From NCBI RefSeq assembly GCF_900609055.1, contig NZ_UXAW01000041.1, positions 1 to 47,186 of the forward strand: a stretch of 47,186 nucleotides of DNA. The letters are read 5' to 3'. This stretch comes from Pseudogemmobacter humi (GTDB taxonomy: Bacteria; Pseudomonadota; Alphaproteobacteria; Rhodobacterales; Rhodobacteraceae). The notes beneath the pieces are model-generated. The model was not told where the DNA came from. It did no database searches and saw only the letters and a list, made by a program, of their open reading frames with translations. The translations under genes and the position numbers were made by a program. This document shows positions 17,890 through 26,987 of the stretch, in pieces (position 1 is the first letter of the stretch; every line of letters starts with the position of its first letter).

Positions 17890-18597
17890 CTAAAGTCCCA
17901 GATAGGCCCGCCGCACCCCTTCGTTCGCCTTCAGCGCCTTCGCATTGCCGGAAAGGGTGATCCGCCCCAGTTCGATGACCCAGGCGTCCTCGGCCACGTC
18001 GAGCGCGAGATTGGCGTTCTGCTCGACCAGCAGCACGCCGCATTTGTCCTCGCGCGCGATGGTGGCGATGGTGTCGATCACGTCGCGCACGATCAGGGGC
18101 GCAAGGCCGATCGAGGGCTCGTCGAACAGACAGAACTTCGGGCGCGACATGATCCCGCGGCCGATGGCGATCATCTGCTGCTGGCCGCCGCTGAAATTGC
18201 GCGCGATCCGGTGGCGGTGATCCTTCAGCGCCGGGAAATAGTGGAACACCTTGTCAAGATCGTCGCGGATTCCGGCGGCGTCGCGGCGCAGGCTGGCGCC
18301 GGTCAGCAGGTTGTCGAGCACCGACATATAGGGAAACAGCCCCCGCCCCTCGGGCACATGGCACAGGCCCATGCGCACGATGGCCTCGGGCGCCATGCCG
18401 GTGATCGGGGTGCCGTCGAACAGGATCTCTCCCTGACGGGGGCGCACGAGGCCCGAGATTGCCTTGAGCAGGCTGGATTTCCCCGCGCCGTTCGCGCCGA
18501 CGATGGTGGTGATCACCCCGCTGCGGGCGGTCAGCGACACATCCTCCAGCGCGATGACGCCGCCGTAATCCACGGTCAGACCGGATATGCTCAGCAT
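17890..18597 (-). CDS. livF: Branched-chain amino acid-type ABC transporter ATPase LivF
   Basis: A 235-residue ABC ATPase of the LivF type. It has Walker A GANGAGKSS, Q-loop region, signature NFSGGQQQM, Walker B CLFDEPSIGLAP and the LLVEQNANLALDVAE switch region typical of LivF. It overlaps livG by one base (TGATG), so the pair is translated together. With LivG and the fused LivHM permease it makes a HAAT-type importer fed by the Tat-exported binding protein at 25439. Despite the name, such systems carry many amides, urea or small organic acids. Neighbouring hydantoinase-type genes point to a cyclic amide or related amidated compound rather than leucine. Confidence 0.9.
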   Translation of the reverse strand: MLSISGLTVDYGGVIALEDVSLTARSGVITTIVGANGAGKSSLLKAISGLVRPRQGEILFDGTPITGMAPEAIVRMGLCHVPEGRGLFPYMSVLDNLLTGASLRRDAAGIRDDLDKVFHYFPALKDHRHRIARNFSGGQQQMIAIGRGIMSRPKFCLFDEPSIGLAPLIVRDVIDTIATIAREDKCGVLLVEQNANLALDVAEDAWVIELGRITLSGNAKALKANEGVRRAYLGL

Positions 18598-19355
18598 CAG
18601 GCGGCCTCCGTCCCGAGATAGGCTTTGATCGTCGCCGGATCGCGGCTGATCTCGGCGGGGGTGCCCTCGGCCAGCAGCGTGCCATAGCTCAGGACGGTGA
18701 TGCGGTCGCAGGCCTGCATGATCGCCTTCATGTCATGTTCGATCAGCAGAAGCGTCAGCCCCTCTTCGCGGATGCCGCGCAGGATCTCCATCAGCTGCAC
18801 CTTCTCGGCCGGGTTCAGCCCCGCGAGCGGCTCGTCCAGCATCAGAAGCCGGGGCGCGGTGGCCAATGCGATGGCGACGCCGAGGATCTTCTGCGTGCCG
18901 CCCGGCAGATCGGCGGCGACGGTATCGGCAAGGCCGGCCATCCCGAACCGCTCCAGGATCGCTTCCGCGATGCGGCCGTGTTCGGCCTCTTCGTCGCGGG
19001 CCGGGCGCAGATGCAGCATCCGCGCCAGCGCCCCGGTGCGCACCCGGTTGCGGGCGGCCATCACCAGATTCTCGCGCAGGGTCAGATTGGCGAAATTGCT
19101 GGTGTTCTGAAACGTCCGCGCGATCCCGAGGCGCGAGATGGCATGGGGCGGCAGGCCGGTGATGTCACCGCCCTCCCAGAACACCCTGCCGCCGTTCGGG
19201 GCCAGAAACCCGGTCGCCAGGTTGAAGAAAGTGGTCTTGCCCGAGCCGTTGGGCCCGATCAGCCCGTGGATCGTCGCCTCGGCGACCTCGAACGAGACCG
19301 CATCCAGCGCCGTGAGCCGGCCGAACCGCCGCGTCAGTTCATGCACGCGAAGCAT
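18597..19355 (-). CDS. livG: Branched-chain amino acid-type ABC transporter ATPase LivG
   Basis: A 252-residue ABC ATPase with Walker A GPNGSGKTT, signature LPGGTQKIL in a slightly altered form (LSGGQ is usual), Walker B LLMLDEPLAGLNP and LLIEHDMKAIMQ. The LivG-type insertion (ISRLGIARTFQNTSNFANLT) after the Q-loop identifies it. The start is the ATG at 19355 with GGGGGG upstream; a longer frame is less likely because it would run further into the permease gene. It still overlaps the permease 3' end by 17 bases. Partner of LivF. The signature variation (PGGTQ) is worth noting because the second position is normally Ser; LivG proteins often tolerate it in heterodimers. Confidence 0.9.
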   Translation of the reverse strand: MLRVHELTRRFGRLTALDAVSFEVAEATIHGLIGPNGSGKTTFFNLATGFLAPNGGRVFWEGGDITGLPPHAISRLGIARTFQNTSNFANLTLRENLVMAARNRVRTGALARMLHLRPARDEEAEHGRIAEAILERFGMAGLADTVAADLPGGTQKILGVAIALATAPRLLMLDEPLAGLNPAEKVQLMEILRGIREEGLTLLLIEHDMKAIMQACDRITVLSYGTLLAEGTPAEISRDPATIKAYLGTEAA

Positions 19356-21255
19356 CGTTGCCCCCCTGATAAGTTGCCGGCGCCGGTTTGCCAGCGGTGA
19401 GGCGCCGCAGGATCCGGCGCCCAAGCCCCTCCAGCCCCGAGGGGATGAACAGGACCGTGAAGATGATGATCAGCCCCCAGAACAGCGGAACCAGCTGATT
19501 GGCGCCGGTCAGGGCTTCCTCGATCACGGTCAGGACGACCAGCCCGATCACCGGCCCCCAGAAGGTGCGGGTGCCGCCGATGATCACCGCGGCGATGATC
19601 TTGAACATGAACTGCGCGGTGAAATCGGTCGGCGCCACGAAACCGTTGTAAGCGGCGAACAAAGACCCGGCGCAGCCCGCGAAGAAAGACCCCACGCAGA
19701 AGGCCAGCATCTTCAGCGCAAGCCCGTTGATGCCCACCGCCGCCGAAAGGTTCTCGTTCTCCGACATCGCTTTGATCGTGCGCCCGGTCCGGCTGCGGTC
19801 GAAGACCCAGAGCAGCGCGCCGCTGACGATGCAGACCGCAAGGGCGAGGAAATAGTAATTGACCGGATCGTAGAAGCTCAGCCCGAACAGATCCTCGGGC
19901 GGCGAGAGGAAGGGGATCCCCTCGATGCCGCCGAAGGTGCCGCGGAACTGGATGAAGCATTGCCGGATCGCCTCTCCGGCGGCGAAAGTGCTGAGGAAGA
20001 AGTAGAACTGCCGCGTCCCCATGACGGGAAAGGCGATCAGCAGCGCCACGCCCATGGCCACGATCCCCGAAAGCGGCAGGATCGCCCAGAACGACAGCCC
20101 GAGCCGGGTCTGCAACAGCGCCGTGGTATAGCCGCCGATCGCCAGCATGGTGATATGGGCGAAGGACCAGCCGCCCATGGTGGTGATGGTGCGGTAGCTG
20201 ATCACGAGGATCAGGTTGATCAGGAACAGGATGCCGATGCCGGTATAATATTGCGAGGCCATCAGCGGCAGCGCCACCAGCGCCGCAACGAAGCCGGTCA
20301 CCAGCGCCAGCCGCAGCCCGACGCAGACGCGGCCGTCCATGAACTGGTCGCGCTGGACCTGGCCCTGATCCAGCGGCGGGGCCTCGCGTCCCAGCAGGCC
20401 GCGCGGGAAGAAGGTCAGAACGCCCAGCATGATCACCGTGTCGATGATGATCACATACTGGCCGTAGCCGATGGTGGTCACGATGCTGTCGATCAGGCCG
20501 AACAGCATGGCCGCGACGATGGCGCCCGGGATGCTGCCCAGACCGCCGACGATGACGACGATGAAGGCCTTCCAGATCGCCTCAAGGCCCATATAGGGGC
20601 TGACGTTGATCACGCTGGCCATCAGCACGCCGGAAAGCCCCGCCATCGCCACGCCGATCGCCATGGTCATCATCCGCACCCGGCGCAGGTTTATGCCCTG
20701 CAAAAGCGCCGCGTTGCGATCCTGCGAGGCCGCCCGCACCGCCCGCCCGGCGCGGGTGCGCGCCAGGAAATACCAAAGCGCCGCCATCATCACGACGCCG
20801 CAGAGGATCACCACCAGGCGCTGCCAGGTCAGCGTGCCCCCGAGGATCTGGATCTGGCCCGGGATCATCACCGGCAGGCTTTTCGACACCACGCCGAAAG
20901 CCATGACCACCAGCGCCTGAAGCACGTAAGACAGGCCCAGCGAGGCGATGAAACCGCCGAAAGCATCGCGCGAGGTCGGCTCGAAGATCGCCTTTTCGAC
21001 CACGATCCCCATCACCGCGACGACCAGCGGCCCGATCACCAATGCGCCGGCGAACACCAGCCAGAGCGGCACCCCGGGCATGAGGGCAAGCAGCAGCCAC
21101 AGCGCATAGCCGCCCATCATGAAGAACTCGCCATGGGCGAAGTTCACCACCTTCATCACGCCGAACACCAGCGCGAGCCCGACGGCGAACAGCCCGTAGA
21201 ACGCGCTCAGCGACAGGAAATTGATCAGTATCTGCATGACGTTGATGTCGGGCAT
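19339..21255 (-). CDS. Fused LivH-LivM ABC transporter permease
   Basis: A 638-residue inner-membrane protein that joins two permeases usually encoded separately. The first half (about 1-290) is LivH: ILINFLSLSAFYGLFAVGLA, the NFAHGEF segment and a C-terminal TFFPRGLLG end. After a short cytoplasmic linker, the second half (about 315-620) is LivM: SYRTITTMGGWSFAHITMLA, the NENLSAAVGIN coupling segment and IPSGLEGLGRR end. About 16 hydrophobic stretches are visible. No stop or frame break interrupts the join. The start is ATG 21255 with GAGG 5 bases before; Met at 21237 also matches the usual LivH start. It would form the whole transmembrane pore with LivG and LivF. Confidence 0.92.
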   Translation of the reverse strand: MPDINVMQILINFLSLSAFYGLFAVGLALVFGVMKVVNFAHGEFFMMGGYALWLLLALMPGVPLWLVFAGALVIGPLVVAVMGIVVEKAIFEPTSRDAFGGFIASLGLSYVLQALVVMAFGVVSKSLPVMIPGQIQILGGTLTWQRLVVILCGVVMMAALWYFLARTRAGRAVRAASQDRNAALLQGINLRRVRMMTMAIGVAMAGLSGVLMASVINVSPYMGLEAIWKAFIVVIVGGLGSIPGAIVAAMLFGLIDSIVTTIGYGQYVIIIDTVIMLGVLTFFPRGLLGREAPPLDQGQVQRDQFMDGRVCVGLRLALVTGFVAALVALPLMASQYYTGIGILFLINLILVISYRTITTMGGWSFAHITMLAIGGYTTALLQTRLGLSFWAILPLSGIVAMGVALLIAFPVMGTRQFYFFLSTFAAGEAIRQCFIQFRGTFGGIEGIPFLSPPEDLFGLSFYDPVNYYFLALAVCIVSGALLWVFDRSRTGRTIKAMSENENLSAAVGINGLALKMLAFCVGSFFAGCAGSLFAAYNGFVAPTDFTAQFMFKIIAAVIIGGTRTFWGPVIGLVVLTVIEEALTGANQLVPLFWGLIIIFTVLFIPSGLEGLGRRILRRLTAGKPAPATYQGGNDASRA

Positions 21256-21320
21256 GTTCACCTCGCGCGGGGGTCGGACGAGTCCTGCCCCGGTCTGTCC
21301 GGGACAGGACCTGGACGGGT

Positions 21321-23450
21321 TCAGCCTGCCGCCGCGAGCGCGCGCTTGCGCGATCTGGCGTTCGTCTGCTGCGTGTCGACATCGACATCCATCACGAAAT
21401 AGCCGTGCTTACGCATGTTCAGCGTCGCGAAGGGCGGCACGACGATGGTGGTATCGGGCAGCACCACCAGCGCCGGGCCGGGAACGCTCATGCCGTATTG
21501 CAGCCGGTCGCCGTCATAGATCGGCATGTCCACCGCCTCGCCGCCGCCGAAATAGGCCTTGCTGGTGCTCAGCATCGCCGAAAGCGGGGTGGCTTCGGTG
21601 GATTTCGCGCGCTCGGCCAGCACGATCTTGGGGCGCTGGAAGGTCGCCATATTGCGCCACATCAGGAATTCCACGTCCGAGGCCGGATCGTTGGTCTTGT
21701 AGCGCGCCAGATAGGCGGCGTGGAACGCCTCGGTGATCTCGTCCAGCTTCGCCGGGGTGATCTTGCCGTCGTCCAGCGTGATCGGGATCTCCAGCTCGGT
21801 CGTCTGCATCGGATAGCGGGCCGAGACAAACAGCTCGAACTTCTGATCCCTGGGGGCGATCCCCATCCGGGTCAGGAATTCCGATCCCTTGCCGGTGATC
21901 CCGGCCACGGCGGCATTGACGCCCTCGTAGTCGAAATTGCCGGTGTCGCTGTATTTCGAGACCACCTCGCTCATGGCGATGGCGGCGTTGTTGGCGCCGA
22001 AGGCACAAAGGACCGAGGTTTCGCGCGGGATCACGATCTTCCTGATCCCCATCTCGCGGGCCAGGAACGCGACCGGCACCGCCGTTGCGCCGCCGCCGGT
22101 GACCAGCGCGAATTCGCGCGGATCGACGCCGCGGCGGATCGTCATGTCGAGGATGCCGCCCAGCATGTTCTCGTTCACCACCTGGGTGATCCCGAGCGCG
22201 GCGTCCTCGACGCTGATCCCGAGCGGATCGGCGATATGCTCTTTCACCGCCTTCACCGCGAGGTCGCGGTCGATCTTCATCCGGCCGTTCAGGAAGTGTT
22301 CGGGGCTGATGTAGCCCAGCACCACATAGGCGTCGGTCACGGTGGGCTCGGTGCCGCCGCGCATGTAGCAGGCCGGGCCGGGCACCGCCTCGGCGCTGCG
22401 CGGGCCGACCTTGATCAGCCCCTTGTCGATGGTGGCGATCGAGCCGCCGCCCGCGCCGAGCGTCGCGATCTCGATCGAGGCGACGCCCGTCGGATAGTTC
22501 AGGATCCGGCCGTCCTTGGTGGTGGTGACCTGGCCTTCCAGCACGGTCGAGACATCGAAGCTGGTCCCGCCCATATCGACGGTGATGCAGTTCGGAATGC
22601 CCTCGATCTCGCTGAAGTAATACCCGGCTTCCGGCGCCATCGACGGGCCCGAGAACAGCATGAACACCGGCTTTTTCGCCACTTCCGAGATCGGCACCAC
22701 GCCGCCGTTCGACACCACGATCAGCGTCTCGCCGCGGAAGCCACGCTCTTCCAGCTTGCCCTGGAGGTTGCGCAGATAGCGCGAGACCTTGGGTTGCAGC
22801 ATGGCGTTCAGCACCACGCAGCTGGTGCGGTAATATTCGCGGATGATCGGCTGGATGTCCGAGCTGATGCAATAATCGACGCCGGGCCATTCCTCTTCGA
22901 TGATCTCGGCGATGCGGCGCTCGTGCTTGTCGTTGACGATGGACCACATGGTGCAGACCGCGATGGCCTCGACGCCCCATTCGCGCAGCTGGCGGACCTC
23001 GGCGCGCACCTCGTCCTCGTTCAGCGGCACGAGGATATTGCCCTGGGCGTCGATCCGCTCGGTCACCTCGCGGCAGAGATAGGGCCGGATCAGCGGTTTG
23101 TTCGGCTCCATCTTGTAGTTGAACATGGTCTGGCGCCGGCCCTCGCCGCGCCACAGGATGTATTTGGTGCCGCGGGTGCAGATCAGCCCGGTCTTGGCGC
23201 CGCTCATCTCGATGATGGTGTTCGTGGCCGTGGTCGAGCCGTGGCAGAACACCGCCGTCTGCGACAGAAGTTCCTGAAGCGTCAGGTTCAGCCCCTCGGC
23301 CGCCAGCGTCATCGCGTTGAGGATGCCGACGGAGCGGTCCTCGGGCGTGGTCGGCGACTTGTGGCTGCCGAGCTGGGTGAAGGTCTCGGATTCGGCGATG
23401 GTCAGGTCGGTGAAGGTGCCGCCGACATCGACGCTGATACGATATTTCAT
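21321..23450 (-). CDS. hyuA: Hydantoinase/oxoprolinase subunit A (ATP-dependent)
   Basis: A 709-residue HyuA-type subunit of the ATP-dependent hydantoinase / 5-oxoprolinase / acetone carboxylase superfamily. The N-terminus RISVDVGGTFTDLTIAE is the phosphate-1 motif of the ASKHA ATPase fold. NGGVVP, VDMGGTSFDVS and GAGGGSIATIDKGL are later nucleotide or subunit blocks. GGGATAVPVAFLAREMG is also conserved. The A subunit activates the amide with ATP for hydrolysis together with subunit B. I placed the start at ATG 23450 (AAGGA, 7-base spacing); an ATG two codons earlier is too close to that site. It lies 16 bases after hyuB. The substrate is a cyclic or otherwise stable amide; candidates include hydantoins, lactams and 5-oxoproline, none fixed by sequence. 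Confidence 0.92.
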   Translation of the reverse strand: MKYRISVDVGGTFTDLTIAESETFTQLGSHKSPTTPEDRSVGILNAMTLAAEGLNLTLQELLSQTAVFCHGSTTATNTIIEMSGAKTGLICTRGTKYILWRGEGRRQTMFNYKMEPNKPLIRPYLCREVTERIDAQGNILVPLNEDEVRAEVRQLREWGVEAIAVCTMWSIVNDKHERRIAEIIEEEWPGVDYCISSDIQPIIREYYRTSCVVLNAMLQPKVSRYLRNLQGKLEERGFRGETLIVVSNGGVVPISEVAKKPVFMLFSGPSMAPEAGYYFSEIEGIPNCITVDMGGTSFDVSTVLEGQVTTTKDGRILNYPTGVASIEIATLGAGGGSIATIDKGLIKVGPRSAEAVPGPACYMRGGTEPTVTDAYVVLGYISPEHFLNGRMKIDRDLAVKAVKEHIADPLGISVEDAALGITQVVNENMLGGILDMTIRRGVDPREFALVTGGGATAVPVAFLAREMGIRKIVIPRETSVLCAFGANNAAIAMSEVVSKYSDTGNFDYEGVNAAVAGITGKGSEFLTRMGIAPRDQKFELFVSARYPMQTTELEIPITLDDGKITPAKLDEITEAFHAAYLARYKTNDPASDVEFLMWRNMATFQRPKIVLAERAKSTEATPLSAMLSTSKAYFGGGEAVDMPIYDGDRLQYGMSVPGPALVVLPDTTIVVPPFATLNMRKHGYFVMDVDVDTQQTNARSRKRALAAAG

Positions 23451-23466
23451 GGTCATGTCCTTTTGC

Positions 23467-25350
23467 TCAGGCCGCGGCGCGCATTTCGGCGCGCAATGCC
23501 TGCGTCGCAGCTTCGTCGACCGCATAGAGTTCGGGTTTCGTGTCGAGCACGACGCCGTAGACCTCGCGCGCCGCCTTCAGCGAGATGAAGCCGTCGCGGG
23601 CGTCGTCGCGCACCTTTGCGGGGTCGCGCTCCAGCGGGTCGCCGAAGCCGCCGCCGCCGCCGGTCCTGGCATACCAGTGCTGGTCGCGGCGGCAGATCGT
23701 CTCGCCCATGTTCTCCAGCCGGGCCTCGATCTCCTGGGTTCCGGCATCGAGCAGCCAGTGGTCGGCCACTTCGCCGCCCTCGCCGCCGTAGAGGCCAAAG
23801 GCGGGCCAGGTATGGCCGACGCCGCAATAGATGAGCTGCATGTCGTGGTCGACGGGCTGAAGCCGGTGCGACATGGCGATGCCGCCGCGCCATTTGCCGG
23901 CGCCGCCGGAATCCTGCTCGGCCTTCACCTCCCAGATGATGCGCGGCAGCGACTGCTCGTGGATCTCAAGGGATTCGTAGCCCATGTTGCCCATGATGCA
24001 GTGGCCGAACATATGCGGCAGGCCGTCGAAGCCCTCGGTCGCGCCCGCGGCGCTGGCGGCCAGATAATGCAGGTGGCCATAGGGCTGATCGTTCTTGCGC
24101 GGGTCGATCCCGGCGCCGGTGTGGTTCGCCGCCGGATGCTCGCCCATCCCCGCCAGCGCGCGGTCGGGCAGAACCTTCGCCCAGGTCTTGAAGACAAGGT
24201 TCGTCACCTCGTCGTTCAGCCCGACGGTGGCGACCTCGGTGCCGACCGGCCAGCGCGGGATCCCCGCCAGCGCGCCCACGCGCTGCTTGACGCGGATCCG
24301 GTCCAGCGCACCGCTGTTGTAGGGCAGATCGGGCGACAGGATCGGCAGCGTGCCCTGGATCGCCGAGCAGCGGCAGGTGGCGTAGCTGAGGTTGTAGCTG
24401 AAATCGATCTGATCGGGCATTTCCGAATAGTCGAAGTCGATGTAGCCCTCTTCCGGGTCGATGGTGAGGGTCATTTTGAACTCAAGCGGCTCGTCGATAT
24501 AGCCCTTGAAGCACTCGGTCTTCAGCGTCTCGGTGACGGTGATCTTCGGCAGTTTCGCGATTTCCTCGCGCATCGCGCGCTCGCCGTAGCGCAGGCTCTC
24601 GGTCAGGCAGCCCTTGAACGTGTCGTAGCCGAAGCGCTTGCACAGTTCGATCACGCGGGCCTCGGCCACCCAGAGCGAGGAAAGCTGCGCGAGGAAGTCG
24701 CCGTGCCATTGCTGCGGATAGCGGAAGTTGTAGGCGATGAAGCGCACGAGATCGGTGATCGGCTTGTGGTCGCGGCACAGCCGCACGCCGGGGAAGTGGA
24801 AGCCTTCCTCGTAGATGTCCTTGGCGAAGGGGTCCATGCTGGTCGGAAGATGCGCGCCGATGTCCAGCAGGTGGCATTTCGAGCACGCCCAGGCGACGAT
24901 CTTACCCTCATAGAAGATCGGCGCGAACATGGTGAAATCGCCGACATGGCTGTTGCCGGCATAGGAGGCGTTGTTCAGGAACACATCGCCTTCGCGGATG
25001 TCGTCGCCGAAGGCGCGGATGATGAAGCGCAGGGGCGGGCTCATCGTGCCGACATGAACCGGGATGCAATCGACCATCGACAGGATCGAGGCGCCGTAGG
25101 TGTCGAGCAGGCAGCAGGTGAAATCCTTGGCCCCGTGCAGGATCGGGTTGCGCGCCGTGGCGAGGATGGTCTCGGTCATCTCGGTCATGATGCCCTCGAT
25201 CCGGGCGTGGACGACCGAGAAGGTCACCGGATCCACCTGATCAAGGCCGGTGTCGAGCGCGCCGGGCAGACCCGCGATCTCTTCCGGGCGGATCGGTTCC
25301 GCAAAGAGTTCCGTCTTGTAGGGCGGAATGAGAATATCGTCTCTGGCCAA
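23467..25350 (-). CDS. hyuB: Hydantoinase/oxoprolinase subunit B
   Basis: A 627-residue HyuB-type subunit partnering HyuA. It has DPVTFSVVHARIEGIMTEM at the N-terminus, YAGNSHVGDFTMFAPIF with metal-linked Asp/His, and TSMDPFAKDIYEEGFHFPG. The C-terminal GGGGGFGDPLERDP block is diagnostic of this family. It begins with TTG at 25350, 5 bases after GGAGG; no ATG occurs in frame before residue 54, which lies inside the conserved region, so TTG must be the start. It is the second gene of the operon after the binding protein. With HyuA it should open the ring or amide bond of the imported compound at the cost of ATP. Confidence 0.92.
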   Translation of the reverse strand: MARDDILIPPYKTELFAEPIRPEEIAGLPGALDTGLDQVDPVTFSVVHARIEGIMTEMTETILATARNPILHGAKDFTCCLLDTYGASILSMVDCIPVHVGTMSPPLRFIIRAFGDDIREGDVFLNNASYAGNSHVGDFTMFAPIFYEGKIVAWACSKCHLLDIGAHLPTSMDPFAKDIYEEGFHFPGVRLCRDHKPITDLVRFIAYNFRYPQQWHGDFLAQLSSLWVAEARVIELCKRFGYDTFKGCLTESLRYGERAMREEIAKLPKITVTETLKTECFKGYIDEPLEFKMTLTIDPEEGYIDFDYSEMPDQIDFSYNLSYATCRCSAIQGTLPILSPDLPYNSGALDRIRVKQRVGALAGIPRWPVGTEVATVGLNDEVTNLVFKTWAKVLPDRALAGMGEHPAANHTGAGIDPRKNDQPYGHLHYLAASAAGATEGFDGLPHMFGHCIMGNMGYESLEIHEQSLPRIIWEVKAEQDSGGAGKWRGGIAMSHRLQPVDHDMQLIYCGVGHTWPAFGLYGGEGGEVADHWLLDAGTQEIEARLENMGETICRRDQHWYARTGGGGGFGDPLERDPAKVRDDARDGFISLKAAREVYGVVLDTKPELYAVDEAATQALRAEMRAAA

Positions 25351-25438
25351 GGGAGCCTCCGTCAGTGGGGAAAGGGGGATCGTCGGGTGCGCCCGGAAGG
25401 CGCGCCCTGCCCAAAGCGCCGGGCGCTCCGGCGTGTCG

Positions 25439-26737
25439 TCAGACTTCGGTCATCTGATGCTGTTGCAGCACCGGCAGCGCGGCGGCCTTGTGCTCTTCCC
25501 ACCAGTCGTGATCGTTCACGACCCCGGAAAGGGCGAGGCCACCGTCCTGGATGACGTATTTCGGCGTGGGCGTCAGAAGGTGATGGTTCACCCCGAAGAT
25601 GTCCTGGCCCGACCAGGCGGATTTGCCGTAGATCGGATGGTCGATGTCGCTCATGCCGTAAAGCGTTTCCATCACGTCGGCGGGCTCGACCGAGGGGCTT
25701 TGCGCGAAGGCGGCGTCCAGCGTCGCCATCGCCGAATAGGTCAGCCCGGCGAAGCCGATCCATTCCCCGGCGCCGAACTTTTCGACATAGGACTGATACA
25801 TCCGGTGCGCCTTGTCCGAGAACGAGGGCTCCATCGCATCCACCCCGAAACCGCCGTAGACCCGGCCTTCCAGCGCGGCCAGATCCACCCGCTGGGCGAT
25901 CTGCGGCAGATCCCAGGAATGCGACATCCAGACCCCTTCAAAGCCGAGGGACTGGGCGGCCTCCAGCAGGATCGCCTGTTTGCCGGGCGGCAGGTCGGAA
26001 TAGAAGATCGCATCCGGCCGGGTCTGCATCACCGCGCCGAGCAGCGGGAAGTAGTCCGTCATATTGGGGTCGAACAGCTCGTTATAGACGATCTCGATAT
26101 TGCCGGCGGCGACATAGGGTGCACAACCGGCGTGGCTGTAGGCCCGCCCCGCAAGGCCGAAGGAATTGTCGGTGAACATCAGCGCGACGCGTTTGATTTC
26201 CGGGTGCCGCTCCAGCACATGCGAGACCAGCCCGAGGAAGGCGGTGGGAGAACCGGTGATCCCGCCCATCAGATAGGGGAAATCCCCGCTCATGAAGCCG
26301 CCGCCGTAAGAGTTCGTCAGCACCTCGTTCTGGGTGGCGAAGCGGGCGATCGCCTTGCGCGAGGCCGGGGTATAGGTCTGGAACATGTATTTGCAGCCGT
26401 CCTGAAGCACGGCGTTGCGGAAGGCCGTCAGTTCCTCGTTCGGATAGAAACAGACATTGGTATAGGCGGAATAGTCGATCATGTGGCGCTCGCCGTCGCC
26501 GCAGAGGATGCCGCCTTCGGCGTTGTGCTCATCGGCCCAGATCTGACCGGCGCGGGTGATCGGAATGCCCCATTGCGCGCATTCGCCCTCAAGCGGCGTG
26601 ACCATGCCCATCTTGATGCGCTGCGGCTCGGCCGCGAGGCCCCGCGATCCGATCAGCGCCGGCGCGGCCAGCCCGGCAGCCCCGGCCATGCGCAGGAAAT
26701 GCCGCCGCGTTTGGGCAGGCCCAGTGTGTTTGGTCAT
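25439..26737 (-). CDS. Tat-exported ABC substrate-binding protein (Leu/Ile/Val or amide type)
   Basis: A 432-residue periplasmic type I binding protein. The N-terminus has a twin-arginine signal (RRHFLRMAGAAGLAAPALIG) and a probable cleavage near ALA-AEP, after which IKMGMVTPLEGECAQWGIPI begins the Venus-flytrap fold. ADEHNAEGGILCGDGERHMI is the familiar early segment of Liv/Ami-type binding proteins. The ATG at 26737 is chosen because it begins the signal peptide; a longer frame runs over the promoter and operator. It is the first gene of the long operon and is expected to determine the substrate for LivHM-LivG-LivF. Its promoter (26795-26824) adjoins the GntR palindrome. The substrate is unknown. 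Confidence 0.9.
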   Translation of the reverse strand: MTKHTGPAQTRRHFLRMAGAAGLAAPALIGSRGLAAEPQRIKMGMVTPLEGECAQWGIPITRAGQIWADEHNAEGGILCGDGERHMIDYSAYTNVCFYPNEELTAFRNAVLQDGCKYMFQTYTPASRKAIARFATQNEVLTNSYGGGFMSGDFPYLMGGITGSPTAFLGLVSHVLERHPEIKRVALMFTDNSFGLAGRAYSHAGCAPYVAAGNIEIVYNELFDPNMTDYFPLLGAVMQTRPDAIFYSDLPPGKQAILLEAAQSLGFEGVWMSHSWDLPQIAQRVDLAALEGRVYGGFGVDAMEPSFSDKAHRMYQSYVEKFGAGEWIGFAGLTYSAMATLDAAFAQSPSVEPADVMETLYGMSDIDHPIYGKSAWSGQDIFGVNHHLLTPTPKYVIQDGGLALSGVVNDHDWWEEHKAAALPVLQQHQMTEV

Positions 26738-26794
26738 AGCTTTTATCCCTGTTGAGAGAGGTTGGCGCCATGCTTCGGCACGGTCATTTGAGTT

Positions 26795-26824
26795 ACCGTA
26801 GGTCCGCAGGAACCCTCTTGTCAA
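26795..26824 (-). promoter_or_regulatory. Sigma-70-type promoter of the hydantoinase/ABC operon
   Basis: On the minus strand a perfect TTGACA -35 (26824-26819) is followed after 18 bases by TACGGT (26800-26795) as a weak -10. The GntR palindrome begins 4 bases upstream of the -35. The position is right for the binding-protein gene starting at 26737. Confidence 0.6.
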
Positions 26825-26847
26825 TATGATATCTGATCAGATATTTT
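26818..26847 (+). promoter_or_regulatory. Probable divergent promoter of the gntR-type gene
   Basis: TTGTCA (26818-26823) and TATTTT (26842-26847), 18 bases apart, read toward the regulator gene. The palindrome at 26829-26844 lies between and over these elements, as for an autorepressor. The -10 is only a partial match, so this is tentative. Confidence 0.45.
26829..26844. promoter_or_regulatory. Perfect 16-bp palindromic operator
   Basis: ATATCTGATCAGATAT is fully self-complementary and lies in an AT-rich island between the divergent binding-protein and GntR genes. Thirteen of its bases recur at 17816-17828. GntR/FCD regulators bind comparable short palindromes, so it is the likely site for the protein encoded at 26988. 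Confidence 0.75.
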
Positions 26848-26987
26848 TTATCGACAAGACGGGCCGCACCGGGGCGGATGTCGGATCGCCTGCTGACAAA
26901 GCTCCGGTCTCTGCCCTAAAAAGAAGCGGCGCCGGATGTCGGCCTGCCCGTCCGGAAAGACCGGAACCGGATCCATTGGGAACTCAG

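Noticed and set aside
19138-21402. 754-codon plus-strand open frame opposite LivHM
   Set aside because: Low-complexity His/Arg/Asp/Gln-rich translation; the minus strand carries clear permease and ATPase genes.
21405-25554. Two very long plus-strand frames opposite the hydantoinase genes
   Set aside because: The minus strand encodes HyuA and HyuB with complete motifs; the plus-strand products resemble no protein and reflect the GC3 bias.
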